Positions 43,094 through 51,323 of a stretch of 64,000 bases of DNA are shown here, piece by piece (the stretch's first letter is position 1; the number at the start of each line of letters is the position of its first letter). The position numbers and the translations under genes were made by a program. The DNA comes from Spirochaetota bacterium (GTDB lineage: Bacteria; Spirochaetota; Brevinematia; Brevinematales; Brevinemataceae). The stretch is taken from NCBI GenBank assembly GCA_030154445.1, contig JAGUQW010000006.1:110401-174400 (forward strand). Direction: 5' to 3'. Below the pieces are notes generated by a model that was not told the DNA's origin, did no database searches, and saw only the letters and a list, made by a program, of their open reading frames with translations.

Positions 43094-44239
43094 GTGTTAC
43101 AAAAATCTTTTAATCCTCACGCAAGAATTTTACATGATGGTCAGTATGAAATAAGAACAACATCAATAGATGTACCTATTAAAGAATTTGATACAGAAAA
43201 TATGTTGGAAAAAAATATTCAAAAAAGAATTTCATCCATGCATTCTGAAATTGAAGAATTAGAAATCAAAATCAAAGAAAAAAGACGAATTAGCCAAGAA
43301 AAGGCTGATACAATTTTAGTACAAGTTCAAGATGAAGCTAAAAAGGTCTTAGAAGAAGCAGAACAACATGCGTTTAATCGTGTACAGAAATCTGTTCAAG
43401 AAAAAGAAACTACTCTTCAACAAACATCTCAAGAAGTAGAAATGATCAGAGCAAAAGCCTTGCGTGAAGCAGAGGAAATGAAAGAAGATGCAAATAAAGA
43501 CTCAATCAAAATAAAAGATATAGCTCAAAAAGATGGTTATGAAGATGGTGTTCAAAAAGGAATAGCAGCGAGTCAAACTGAAGTTGATTTTGCTATAGAA
43601 AGACTACACAGTATTGTTGCAGAAACAGCTAGAGAACGAGAAAGAATTCTAAATCATAGTGAAACCCAGGTGATTAATCTTGTTATAACAATGGTTAAAA
43701 AAGTTGTTAAAAAACTTACAGCAGAACATCAAGATGTTGTTATGAATAATGTAAGATCTGCTTTAGAGTTACTTAGAGGTGCGATGACTATTTTTATACG
43801 AGTATCACCTTTAGATTTTAATTATGTGAGTTCTTTTAAAGAAGAGCTAGTTAGAAAGATAGAAAGACGAGCTGATTTAAAATTTATTGAAGATCCAACT
43901 ATAGAACCAGGTGGGGTCTATATAGAAACGGATACAGGTGATATTGATGTTACGATTCGTTCACAGCTGGAAGAATTAGAAAATCAAATGCGTTTTTATA
44001 TGCCTATAAAAGTTAAATCTCCAGAAATAAAAAGACGAGAACAAGAAAATTCAGAACAATTAGCAAAAGAACAAGAAGAAGATGTTCAAAAAGAAATTCG
44101 AGAACAATTAGCAAAGACTGATTTTGCTCAACGAGAAGAATTTATTTCTAAACCAGGAATAAAAGATGAGCTTTCTCATCCTGTAGATCTTCTTGATACA
44201 GAAGAAATGGAATCTTATGAAAAGGATTCTGAAAAGTAG
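43094..44239 (+). CDS. fliH: flagellar assembly protein FliH
   Basis: A 381-residue negative regulator of the FliI ATPase. A long charged coiled coil (about 35-170, repeated EE/KEK heptads) is followed by the FliH C-terminal domain (about 175-300: VINLVITMVKKVVKKL, ADLKFIEDPTIEPGGVYIETDTGDIDVTIRSQLEEL). An acidic tail of about 80 residues is unusual in length. GTG start at 43094, chosen because GGAG lies 6 bp upstream; a TTG at 43082 is the alternative. Confidence 0.9.
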   Translation: MLQKSFNPHARILHDGQYEIRTTSIDVPIKEFDTENMLEKNIQKRISSMHSEIEELEIKIKEKRRISQEKADTILVQVQDEAKKVLEEAEQHAFNRVQKSVQEKETTLQQTSQEVEMIRAKALREAEEMKEDANKDSIKIKDIAQKDGYEDGVQKGIAASQTEVDFAIERLHSIVAETARERERILNHSETQVINLVITMVKKVVKKLTAEHQDVVMNNVRSALELLRGAMTIFIRVSPLDFNYVSSFKEELVRKIERRADLKFIEDPTIEPGGVYIETDTGDIDVTIRSQLEELENQMRFYMPIKVKSPEIKRREQENSEQLAKEQEEDVQKEIREQLAKTDFAQREEFISKPGIKDELSHPVDLLDTEEMESYEKDSEK

Positions 44240-44291
44240 ATTTCTCAGAAATCCTAGAATGATAACACTATCTAATAAAAGAGAGAATTAA

Positions 44292-45599
44292 ATGAATGAT
44301 GTTTTTTTAAAGTATCAAAATGCTGTCAATAGAACTACTGTTCTCAAAACTTATGGTAAATTAGAAAATCTGAATGGTTTATTAATTGAAAGTATAGGTC
44401 CTGTTGGTGCTATAGGAGATCTTTGTTATATTCATACTAGTGCAGAAGAACCTGTGAAAGCAGAAATTGTAGGTTTTAAAAATGGCAAGACACTTCTTAT
44501 GCTTTTAGGTCATTTACAAGGTATTTCTCCTGGAATGAAGATAGAAAATACAATGCATCCTTTACAGATTTCTGTAGGAGATGCTTTATTAGGTAGGGTT
44601 ATCTCTGGTGCAGGTGAGCCTATAGACAAGTTAGGTTCTATACAAACACCAGAAAAAATCAATATAGATAGAATTCCTCCAGATCCTTATTTACGACAAA
44701 GAATCACTGATGTAATTTCGACAGGTGTTAGAGCTATTGATGGTGTTCTTACGGTTGGACAAGGTCAAAGGCTTGGTATTTTTGCAGGAAGTGGTGTTGG
44801 TAAATCTACCTTAATGGGAATGATAGCTCGTAACACAAATGCAGATGTAAATGTGATTGCTCTTATTGGAGAGCGTGGTAGAGAAGTTAGAGAATTTTTA
44901 GAAAATGAACTAGGTGAAGAAGGACTAAAAAAATCAGTAGTGATTTCTGTAACAGGTGATGAACCAGCATTATTGAGAATTAGAGGAGCTTATATAGCGA
45001 CAGCTATTGCAGAACACTTTAGAGATCAAGGTAAAAATGTTATGTTTATGATGGATTCTGTAACACGATTTGCTATGGCTCAGCGTGAAGTTGGATTATC
45101 TATTGGAGAACCACCTGCGATGAGAGGTTATACTCCGAGTGTATTTTCTACCTTACAAAAATTATTAGAAAGAACAGGTACTGGAGAGATTGGAACTATC
45201 ACGGCATTTTATACAGTCTTGGTAGAAGGGGATGATGATAATGAACCTATCTCTGATACTGTAAGAGGTATTCTTGATGGGCATATTCTTTTATCACGAG
45301 CATTGGCTGATAAAAACCATTTTCCTGCAATTGATATTTCGTCTAGTATTTCTCGTGTGATGAAAGATATTACTACAAAAGAACATATACGCTTAGCTGG
45401 AAAATTAAAAGAAATTGTTTCTACATACAAAGATTCAGAAGATTTAATTAATATAGGGGCTTATGTTCGAGGAACAAATCCTCTTGTTGAAGAAGCATTA
45501 CTTAAAATACCAAATATTAATCAATTTTTAAAACAAGATATTGACGAACACTCTTCTTTTGAAGAAACATTTGATCAATTACAAAAAATTATTAATTAA
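44292..45599 (+). CDS. fliI: flagellum-specific ATPase FliI
   Basis: A 435-residue hexameric ATPase of the flagellar export apparatus. Walker A is GIFAGSGVGKSTLMGMI (about 161-177), IGERGREVREF follows, and Walker B is in VMFMMDSVTRFAMAQREVGLSIGEPP. Highly conserved across the family. RBS GAGAG before the ATG. A terminator overlaps its stop codon, so fliJ, the usual next gene, is not on this transcript. Confidence 0.96.
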   Translation: MNDVFLKYQNAVNRTTVLKTYGKLENLNGLLIESIGPVGAIGDLCYIHTSAEEPVKAEIVGFKNGKTLLMLLGHLQGISPGMKIENTMHPLQISVGDALLGRVISGAGEPIDKLGSIQTPEKINIDRIPPDPYLRQRITDVISTGVRAIDGVLTVGQGQRLGIFAGSGVGKSTLMGMIARNTNADVNVIALIGERGREVREFLENELGEEGLKKSVVISVTGDEPALLRIRGAYIATAIAEHFRDQGKNVMFMMDSVTRFAMAQREVGLSIGEPPAMRGYTPSVFSTLQKLLERTGTGEIGTITAFYTVLVEGDDDNEPISDTVRGILDGHILLSRALADKNHFPAIDISSSISRVMKDITTKEHIRLAGKLKEIVSTYKDSEDLINIGAYVRGTNPLVEEALLKIPNINQFLKQDIDEHSSFEETFDQLQKIIN

Positions 45600-45631
45600 A
45601 ACACTCAGTATCAAAACAGAGTGTTTTTTTT
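45598..45631 (+). terminator. intrinsic terminator overlapping the fliI stop
   Basis: AAACACTC / GAGTGTTT stem with a 12-base loop followed by an eight-T run. Confidence 0.85.
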
Positions 45632-45778
45632 ATGGATTTACCTTTCTAATTTGCAAAATTTTGTATAAATTATAGATAACAATTTATAATTTCTAATAAT
45701 TATGAATAAGATATAAATTTTTAAAAGTATGCATTTTTTCTAGTTGATTTTTATATAAAATCGTGTATAATATTGATA

Positions 45779-46546
45779 TTATATAATACTAATTGTCAAA
45801 CCATCATAAGCGACATGAATATTTGTAGGTAAAATATCACACCAATTTTGATGCGATAGTTCATGGTTCATATGTATGAGATAAGTTTTTTTTGCTTGAA
45901 TTTGTTGTGTCAGTTTTAGAACTTCTTCCAAATTAAGATGAGTGTTATGAGTTTGAATTCTCAAACAATTAATAACCAAGGTGTCAATATTTTGGATTTG
46001 TTGTAATGTTTCTATAGGCAAACTTTTCACATCAGTTAAATAAGCGAGATTATTTATTTTATATCCTGTAATAGGTAATTTACCATGCATCACTAAAAGA
46101 GGGGTAATAGTAATATCATTAATATAAAAAGTTTGATAATGTTCAATAATAATATCTTTGAATTGTGTTAATCCACCACCTATTTGAATATTAGTGTTAT
46201 CAAATATATAACTAAAAACTCTTTTGATATCTTTTAGTGCTGAAGAATCTGCATAGAGTTCTAACGCCTTATACCAAGAAAAAGGACGCAGTTCATCTAA
46301 TCCCATAATATGATCAAAATGAGAATGTGTTATCAGTATAGCGGATAAAGATTGGATATTATAGCGAAGTAATTGTGTCCTAATGTCAGGACCAGAATCT
46401 ATCAAAATCCGCTCTGTATTTGTTTCTAATAAAGCAGCACAACGGAGTCTAGAATCTTTAGGATCTTTAGAGAGGCACACTTTGCAGGCACATCCTATAA
46501 CAGGTACACCAGAAGAAGTACCTGTACCGAGAAATGTTAATTTCAT
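45779..46546 (-). CDS. MBL-fold metallo-hydrolase (PhnP-like)
   Basis: A 255-residue metallo-beta-lactamase-fold hydrolase. FLGTGTSSGVPVIGCACKVC starts it, ITHSHFDHIMGLDELRP is the HxHxDH metal site (about 76-92), and LAYLTDVKSLP and LIHMNHELSHQNW follow. It resembles PhnP-type cyclic phosphodiesterases. Longer frames run to 46810, but the conserved part begins at the ATG at 46546 with GAGG just upstream. It is divergent from murF. Substrate unknown; no phn genes nearby. Confidence 0.87.
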   Translation of the reverse strand: MKLTFLGTGTSSGVPVIGCACKVCLSKDPKDSRLRCAALLETNTERILIDSGPDIRTQLLRYNIQSLSAILITHSHFDHIMGLDELRPFSWYKALELYADSSALKDIKRVFSYIFDNTNIQIGGGLTQFKDIIIEHYQTFYINDITITPLLVMHGKLPITGYKINNLAYLTDVKSLPIETLQQIQNIDTLVINCLRIQTHNTHLNLEEVLKLTQQIQAKKTYLIHMNHELSHQNWCDILPTNIHVAYDGLTISII

Positions 46547-46634
46547 ATGAGCCTCAATAGAATAATAGTATGTTAAAATTATATAATATAATAATAAAAT
46601 TATCAATGAATCTTCAGATAAAGTTGGAGGAAAG

Positions 46635-47993
46635 ATGTTAGGTGAATTAAAAACTATATTTGATAATAAATTTTTTGAGCAATCTTTGAAGACCAAAGCT
46701 ATTAATAATAAAGAAATCGCGATAAAATATTTTACCAATGATGCCCGAATAATAGAAGATCCTTGTTTGCATTGTTTTATTGGAATCAAAGGATTGCAAT
46801 TTGATGGCAATGATTTTTTTGATCAAGCCTATAAAGCTGGAGTGAGGGTTTTCATATTACAAAAATTACCAACAATAATTCCTGATGATGCTGTTATTTA
46901 TTTTGTTTCGGATACCTTAGAGGCACTTGCTCAACTTGCTCATGAACACAAAAATATGCTTCAGATCCCGCATGTTTTGATTACAGGTAGTGTTGGCAAA
47001 ACAACGACGCGTTTGATGTTAACTTATATCTTAAGAGAAAAATATGAGACACATACAGCAAAGAAAAATTGGAATAATGCTATCGGTACCCCTCTTACAA
47101 TTTTGGAAACAGATAGGGAATCTAAAATATCTATTTTAGAAGCTGGAATGAATAGTAAAGGAGAGATTAGTCATCTTTCTAAAATGGTTAATCCTGAAAT
47201 TGCTGTAATTACTAATATTGGATATAGTCATATTGAATTTTTAGGAAGTGTGGATCAAGTTGCTGAAGCTAAAATAGAAATAGTTGACGGTATGAATGAC
47301 TCTTCTGTATTACTTATCAATAAACATGATCCTTATAAAATGTTATTTGAATCCAAAGCAAAAGGTAAGATAATCTATTTTGATCCTATGCAATTATATA
47401 TTTTAGAAGATAAAGGATTGGATGGTTTTGAATTTGCCCACAAAGAGTATCCAAATCGTCATTTTTTCTGTCCTATTTCAGGAGAACACTTACTCTTGAA
47501 TATATCTATTATTTTTGCGCTTATAGATATATTACAAATACCTCTGGAGTGTATTGAACAAGGACTTCTAAATATCAAAAACATAGATAATAGAATGAGA
47601 ATTTTTTCTAATAAGAGAGGGGTTTCTGTAATTGCAGACTGTTATAATGCTTCTTTAGAATCATTTAAAGCCTCTTTGGATGTATTACAAAAATCTAAAG
47701 GAAGAAAAATAGCTGTCATAGGTAGTATCTTGGAGTTAGGTGATAGTACAGAGTTTATTCATAGAGAAATTGGTACTTATATAAATAAAATTAATCCTGA
47801 TTTGGTATTAGCTGTTGGAGAAGATATGGGGTATACTTGTCAAGAATTAAAAATTCCCTATTGTCATTTCCAAACAAAAGAAGAAGTATGGTTTGTATTA
47901 GACAAAGAATTAAAATCAGGTGATACGGTGCTAATAAAAGCTTCTAATAAAATAGGATTAGATATTATTGTAAATTGTTTAGAAAACATTTAA
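46635..47993 (+). CDS. murF: UDP-N-acetylmuramoyl-tripeptide--D-alanyl-D-alanine ligase
   Basis: A 452-residue Mur ligase that adds D-Ala-D-Ala to UDP-MurNAc-tripeptide. The ATP loop HVLITGSVGKTTTRLML (about 114-130), the NWNNAIGTPLTIL stretch, the MNSKGEISHLSKMVNPEIAVITNIGYSHIEFLGS motif and DCYNASLESFKASLDVL (family mark DxYNAnP-like, here DCYNASLES) are seen. GGAGG is 4 bp before the ATG. Tail-to-tail with the next gene: the two stop codons share bases at 47990-47993. Confidence 0.93.
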   Translation: MLGELKTIFDNKFFEQSLKTKAINNKEIAIKYFTNDARIIEDPCLHCFIGIKGLQFDGNDFFDQAYKAGVRVFILQKLPTIIPDDAVIYFVSDTLEALAQLAHEHKNMLQIPHVLITGSVGKTTTRLMLTYILREKYETHTAKKNWNNAIGTPLTILETDRESKISILEAGMNSKGEISHLSKMVNPEIAVITNIGYSHIEFLGSVDQVAEAKIEIVDGMNDSSVLLINKHDPYKMLFESKAKGKIIYFDPMQLYILEDKGLDGFEFAHKEYPNRHFFCPISGEHLLLNISIIFALIDILQIPLECIEQGLLNIKNIDNRMRIFSNKRGVSVIADCYNASLESFKASLDVLQKSKGRKIAVIGSILELGDSTEFIHREIGTYINKINPDLVLAVGEDMGYTCQELKIPYCHFQTKEEVWFVLDKELKSGDTVLIKASNKIGLDIIVNCLENI

Positions 47994-48673
47994 GGAAGAG
48001 CAAAAGATTCTGTAGCAATACCTCCATTTTTAGAGATAATACGAACCCATACATGAACTAAGCCTGTAGGTACGGTAGTAGTTAGAGAATTATAAGTTAT
48101 TAGAAAAGGATTTGAAAGTAAGGGAGCATTGTAAGTTTTAGACCCTAATAGTCCTTCAATTTCTATTCTATCTATAGGAGCTCCAGTATTATTTATTGTA
48201 ATAGACATTTGTTCATTTCCAGCCCAACTACTACCAGCAGCTGGTTTTGTTGGAGTATACTCAAACAAATAACTTACGGAAAGTAATTTTATTGTTAAGG
48301 TGTATTTTTTAGAGATGGTAATACCATCAGTATTTTTATAACTTATATCAATATTATATTTTCCATGAGAAGTATTATAAGAACCACTATTTTTTATTGG
48401 AAAAACTTGAGATGTTAGAAATTCTTTAGGAGCTCCAACGGGTTCTATAGATATAGTATCTGTTGGGGTTTTGATCTCAATAGTTGAAACTCCTAAAGGG
48501 TCTTGAAATGCTAATTCTAATTTGATAGAATCAGTGAGTAAAGTTAATTTCGTAGAAGGTGAAATTAGATGAATATTAGGTTCAAAAATAGAATCAAGGT
48601 GATCTTTGGTAGTTTTTAAATCAAGTATAGAACAAAATGATGTTAATAATAATATAAAAATATATCTAAGCAT
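47990..48673 (-). CDS. hypothetical exported protein, possible lipoprotein
   Basis: A 227-residue protein with an N-terminal hydrophobic signal (about 1-17, ending LTSFCSIL, which is a poor lipobox because of Phe before Cys). The mature part appears beta-rich with Ig-like strand patterns (SIKLELAFQDPLGVSTIEIKTP, NTSHGKYNIDISYKN). Not recognised. A longer frame to 48754 exists, but AGAGG lies 4 bp before the ATG at 48673. Envelope location likely; function unknown. Confidence 0.7.
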   Translation of the reverse strand: MLRYIFILLLTSFCSILDLKTTKDHLDSIFEPNIHLISPSTKLTLLTDSIKLELAFQDPLGVSTIEIKTPTDTISIEPVGAPKEFLTSQVFPIKNSGSYNTSHGKYNIDISYKNTDGITISKKYTLTIKLLSVSYLFEYTPTKPAAGSSWAGNEQMSITINNTGAPIDRIEIEGLLGSKTYNAPLLSNPFLITYNSLTTTVPTGLVHVWVRIISKNGGIATESFALP

Positions 48674-48774
48674 ATAACCTCTTTTTATAATATACAATGA
48701 TTCGGTTTTTTCTTGATTAAATAAATATACTATTGTATAATAATAATAATTCAATTATTGGAAGGAGAATTTTA

Positions 48775-49188
48775 ATGAAAAATATATTACTTATCATGTC
48801 AGTTTTTTTAATTGTATCCTGTGGTAGTGACGATAGTTCAGCTGAAACAGATATAGTTACAAATAAAAAATCTAAAGTTTTAGCAAAAATAAAAAATACC
48901 TATTGGGAAATGCCTACTTATAAATATGGAAATATCCGTATTAAAGATAATACAGCAACATCTTCTATGAGTGAAACTTCTTTTATCTCTAATGGTACTA
49001 TTAGTATGTTAGACGAAGATGATGATTTCACTGTTTTTAATGTTTATAATTCTGAGAAAAACACAGTGTTTGGATTGTCTCTTGTAGACAAAGATACTAT
49101 TAAAGTATCTGTTATTTCAGCTTCTAATTCTTTAGAAGGATATAAATCTAACCATGATGTTTTAGGTGTAATAATGAAAAAGAAATAA
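48775..49188 (+). CDS. small lipoprotein, unknown
   Basis: A 137-residue protein: signal ending FLIVSCGSDD, a good lipobox. The mature part has KNTYWEMPTYKYG, a TETSFISNGTISML segment and a short polar C-terminus. It shares the N-T-x-W opening, size and beta-rich look with the next gene and may be its distant paralogue. AAGGAG lies before the ATG at 48775; the frame can be extended to 48733 without RBS support. Role unknown. Confidence 0.75.
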   Translation: MKNILLIMSVFLIVSCGSDDSSAETDIVTNKKSKVLAKIKNTYWEMPTYKYGNIRIKDNTATSSMSETSFISNGTISMLDEDDDFTVFNVYNSEKNTVFGLSLVDKDTIKVSVISASNSLEGYKSNHDVLGVIMKKK

Positions 49189-49226
49189 AAATAAAGCTCG
49201 AAAATTTTATTTTTTAGGATATAATA

Positions 49227-49670
49227 ATGAAACTATATATTATATTATATTATATTATATTTCTAACTTCATGTATTGCCTATATTCCTATGAATGATAA
49301 TAATTCATTATTAATGGAAAGAAAATTAGAGAATACAGAATGGCAAAGTAAGAAATCTGGTAATAAACAAAAAATTCATTTTTTATCTAATGAAATCAAA
49401 TTAGGAGTAGGAAAATTATTAGGCACAACTAATACTCCATTTTCGTTAATAAATCAAGATCAAAATTATGCTCTCTATAGTATCTATGAAGATTATTTAC
49501 CTAGTTTATTAGGTGTTATTCAAATTGATACAAAAACAATTCGTGTATTAATTTGGCAAGGTAATTCTTTACCTTTGAAACAAGAAATTATTGATAATAT
49601 CAATCAATATGGTATAGAATTTAGTATCAAAAAGAAAAAAAACATTAAAAATCCTAAAAATTTATTTTAA
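49227..49670 (+). CDS. small lipoprotein with repeat-encoded signal peptide
   Basis: A 147-residue protein with signal peptide ending IFLTSCIAY (lipobox LTSC). The signal peptide codons 4-11 are made by five exact copies of TATAT (49236-49260), so slippage there would shift the frame. The mature part has ENTEWQSKKSG and is similar in plan to the lipoprotein 39 bp upstream. AGGA lies 7 bp before the ATG. The terminator overlaps its 3' end. Function unknown; surface or periplasmic lipoprotein expected. Confidence 0.75.
   Translation: MKLYIILYYIIFLTSCIAYIPMNDNNSLLMERKLENTEWQSKKSGNKQKIHFLSNEIKLGVGKLLGTTNTPFSLINQDQNYALYSIYEDYLPSLLGVIQIDTKTIRVLIWQGNSLPLKQEIIDNINQYGIEFSIKKKKNIKNPKNLF
49236..49260 (+). 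repeat. pentanucleotide tandem repeat (TATAT)5 inside a coding region
   Basis: Five exact TATAT units starting at the fourth codon of the lipoprotein. A change of one unit (5 bp) would put the gene out of frame. Confidence 0.85.
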
Positions 49671-49686
49671 TTTTTAGGATTTTTTG
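49646..49686. terminator. intrinsic terminator
   Basis: AAAAATCCTAAAAAT / ATTTTTAGGATTTTT stem with an 8-base loop. It overlaps the lipoprotein stop codon and lies 4 bp from the end of the convergent nfu. Confidence 0.8.
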
Positions 49687-49689
49687 TGA

Positions 49690-49992
49690 TTATACTAAAT
49701 CTAAATCTTTAAATAAAGCAGGAATGACTTCTATTCTTTCTGAAATTCTTACATGTAAAAATTGTTGAATAGCCATTAATGTACCTGTAGATGCACTAGG
49801 ACAACCATTACATGCACCTAAATATTCAATGAATAACAATAGATTGTCCCCGTCTTCTTTAAGATCAATTAATTCCATATCTCCACCATCCATGATTAAC
49901 ATAGGGCGAACATGTTCATCTAATTCTAATTCTATTACTCTTAATTTTTGAACTAAGCTAAGTTCATCAAAATTCACATCTACTTTTTGCAT
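49690..49992 (-). CDS. nfu: NifU-like iron-sulfur scaffold (Nfu C-terminal domain type)
   Basis: A 100-residue protein consisting of the NifU C-terminal domain only: VRPMLIMDGGDMELID, then GACNGCPSASTGTLMAIQQFL with the CxxC pair that holds a [4Fe-4S] cluster. It transfers clusters to target proteins. It lies 27 bp after the cysteine desulfurase gene in the same direction, giving a minimal Fe-S assembly pair. IscU, SufB and SufC are not seen here. GGAG lies 6 bp before the ATG. Confidence 0.92.
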   Translation of the reverse strand: MQKVDVNFDELSLVQKLRVIELELDEHVRPMLIMDGGDMELIDLKEDGDNLLLFIEYLGACNGCPSASTGTLMAIQQFLHVRISERIEVIPALFKDLDLV

Positions 49993-50019
49993 ATAGTAAT
50001 CTCCTAAAATCGTAAAATA

Positions 50020-51135
50020 TTAATTTAATAGTTTTGAAATATAATCTATCAATATTGTAATTTCTTCCAATGTAGTGAATTTAGAAGTACTTACTCGTAC
50101 TCCTCTATTGGAGTCTGTTTGCAAAGATAAGTCTATAGTTTTGGTAGTACATGCAGATCCAGTTGAAACAGAAATGTTATTGTTATTAAGGTGCCAAACA
50201 AGATAATCATGATCTATTTGAGGAATATTAAAAAAAGTAGTATTAGGAATACGATCTTGATCTTTGCCATAAATAGTACAATTTGGAATTTGAGCAAGAA
50301 AATCTTCCAAATTGCTTCTTAATTGTAGCATAGAATCGCTATACAAGTCTAGTTTTTTTGTTGCTATTTTTAATGCTTCGCCCATTGCAATGATGCCAGC
50401 AACATTCAGCGTTCCCGAACGGAAACCTCCCATTTGTTCTCCTCCATGTAATAAAGGAATAAGAGGAGCAGAGTCTTTGATATATAATCCTCCAATTCCT
50501 TTTGGTGCATGGAATTTATGTCCTGAAAATGATAAATAATCAACATCAAGGTCATAAATATCAATAGGTATTTTACCAATAGCTTGAGTAGCATCTGTAT
50601 GAATTAATATATTATTTTGATGACATATTTTAGCAATATCTTTGATTGGTTGAAGGATCCCTGTTTCACTATTTGCTAATCCAATAGATACTAATAATGT
50701 TTTTTCAGGTTGAAATTTGCTTTGAAAACTTTCTATAGAAACACTATTATTAATAGCGGGTAAAGAAATAATTTCTATACCGAATTTTTCCAAATAAGCT
50801 AAGCTTTTTCGTACCGCTGAATGTTCTACTGATGAAGTAATAATTTGGTTTTGAGAATTTTTATTTTTTATAAAATCAAATAAAATACTTTTATGTACTG
50901 TATTGATACTTTCTGTTGCACTAGATGTCATAACAAGAGTATCTTGTTCGGGAATATTAAGTGAGGCATACAATTGATCTGATGCCCGTGTCAAACCAAC
51001 ATGTGTCTCCAATCCTGTATTGTGGGAAGAGTTGGGATTGCCAAAGATCTGTTCCAAATAGGGGTACATAGTATTCAAAACATCAGGGTCTATAGGAGTG
51101 GTAGCATTATTATCTAAGTATATATTTTTGCTCAT
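50020..51135 (-). CDS. cysteine desulfurase (NifS/IscS family)
   Basis: A 371-residue PLP enzyme that removes sulfur from cysteine for Fe-S clusters and tRNA thiolation. DNNATTPIDPDVL opens it, SGHKFHAPKGIGGLYI holds the PLP lysine (Lys near 203) and STGSACTTK carries the catalytic cysteine (about 325). GGAG before the ATG and a -35/-10 promoter (51167-51196) upstream. nfu follows. IscS or SufS type cannot be fixed by eye; the NifS-like branch fits best. Confidence 0.93.
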   Translation of the reverse strand: MSKNIYLDNNATTPIDPDVLNTMYPYLEQIFGNPNSSHNTGLETHVGLTRASDQLYASLNIPEQDTLVMTSSATESINTVHKSILFDFIKNKNSQNQIITSSVEHSAVRKSLAYLEKFGIEIISLPAINNSVSIESFQSKFQPEKTLLVSIGLANSETGILQPIKDIAKICHQNNILIHTDATQAIGKIPIDIYDLDVDYLSFSGHKFHAPKGIGGLYIKDSAPLIPLLHGGEQMGGFRSGTLNVAGIIAMGEALKIATKKLDLYSDSMLQLRSNLEDFLAQIPNCTIYGKDQDRIPNTTFFNIPQIDHDYLVWHLNNNNISVSTGSACTTKTIDLSLQTDSNRGVRVSTSKFTTLEEITILIDYISKLLN

Positions 51136-51166
51136 AAAAACAACTCCTTAATTAATTATTAGTTTA

Positions 51167-51196
51167 ATTATAAGACTTATATACTTTATAAATCAA
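51167..51196 (-). promoter_or_regulatory. sigma-70-type promoter for the desulfurase-nfu operon
   Basis: On the minus strand TTGATT (51196-51191), 18-bp spacer, TATAAT (51172-51167). Confidence 0.6.
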
Positions 51197-51239
51197 GATA
51201 TATTTAAAATAAGTTATATTATATTATTATACTCTAGTC

Positions 51240-51268
51240 TTGCAATAAAATCATATTATAGTTATAAT
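51240..51268 (+). promoter_or_regulatory. sigma-70-type promoter for gpmI
   Basis: TTGCAA (51240-51245), 17-bp spacer, TATAAT (51263-51268). Confidence 0.6.
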
Positions 51269-51323
51269 AATACATAGTACTAAATAATAATACAATATAA
51301 TATTATAACATTTGGAGTTACTT

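Noticed and set aside
46547..46810. Long N-terminal extension of the MBL hydrolase
   Set aside because: It overlaps the murF start and is hydrophobic low-complexity sequence; the ATG at 46546 has an RBS and begins the conserved fold.
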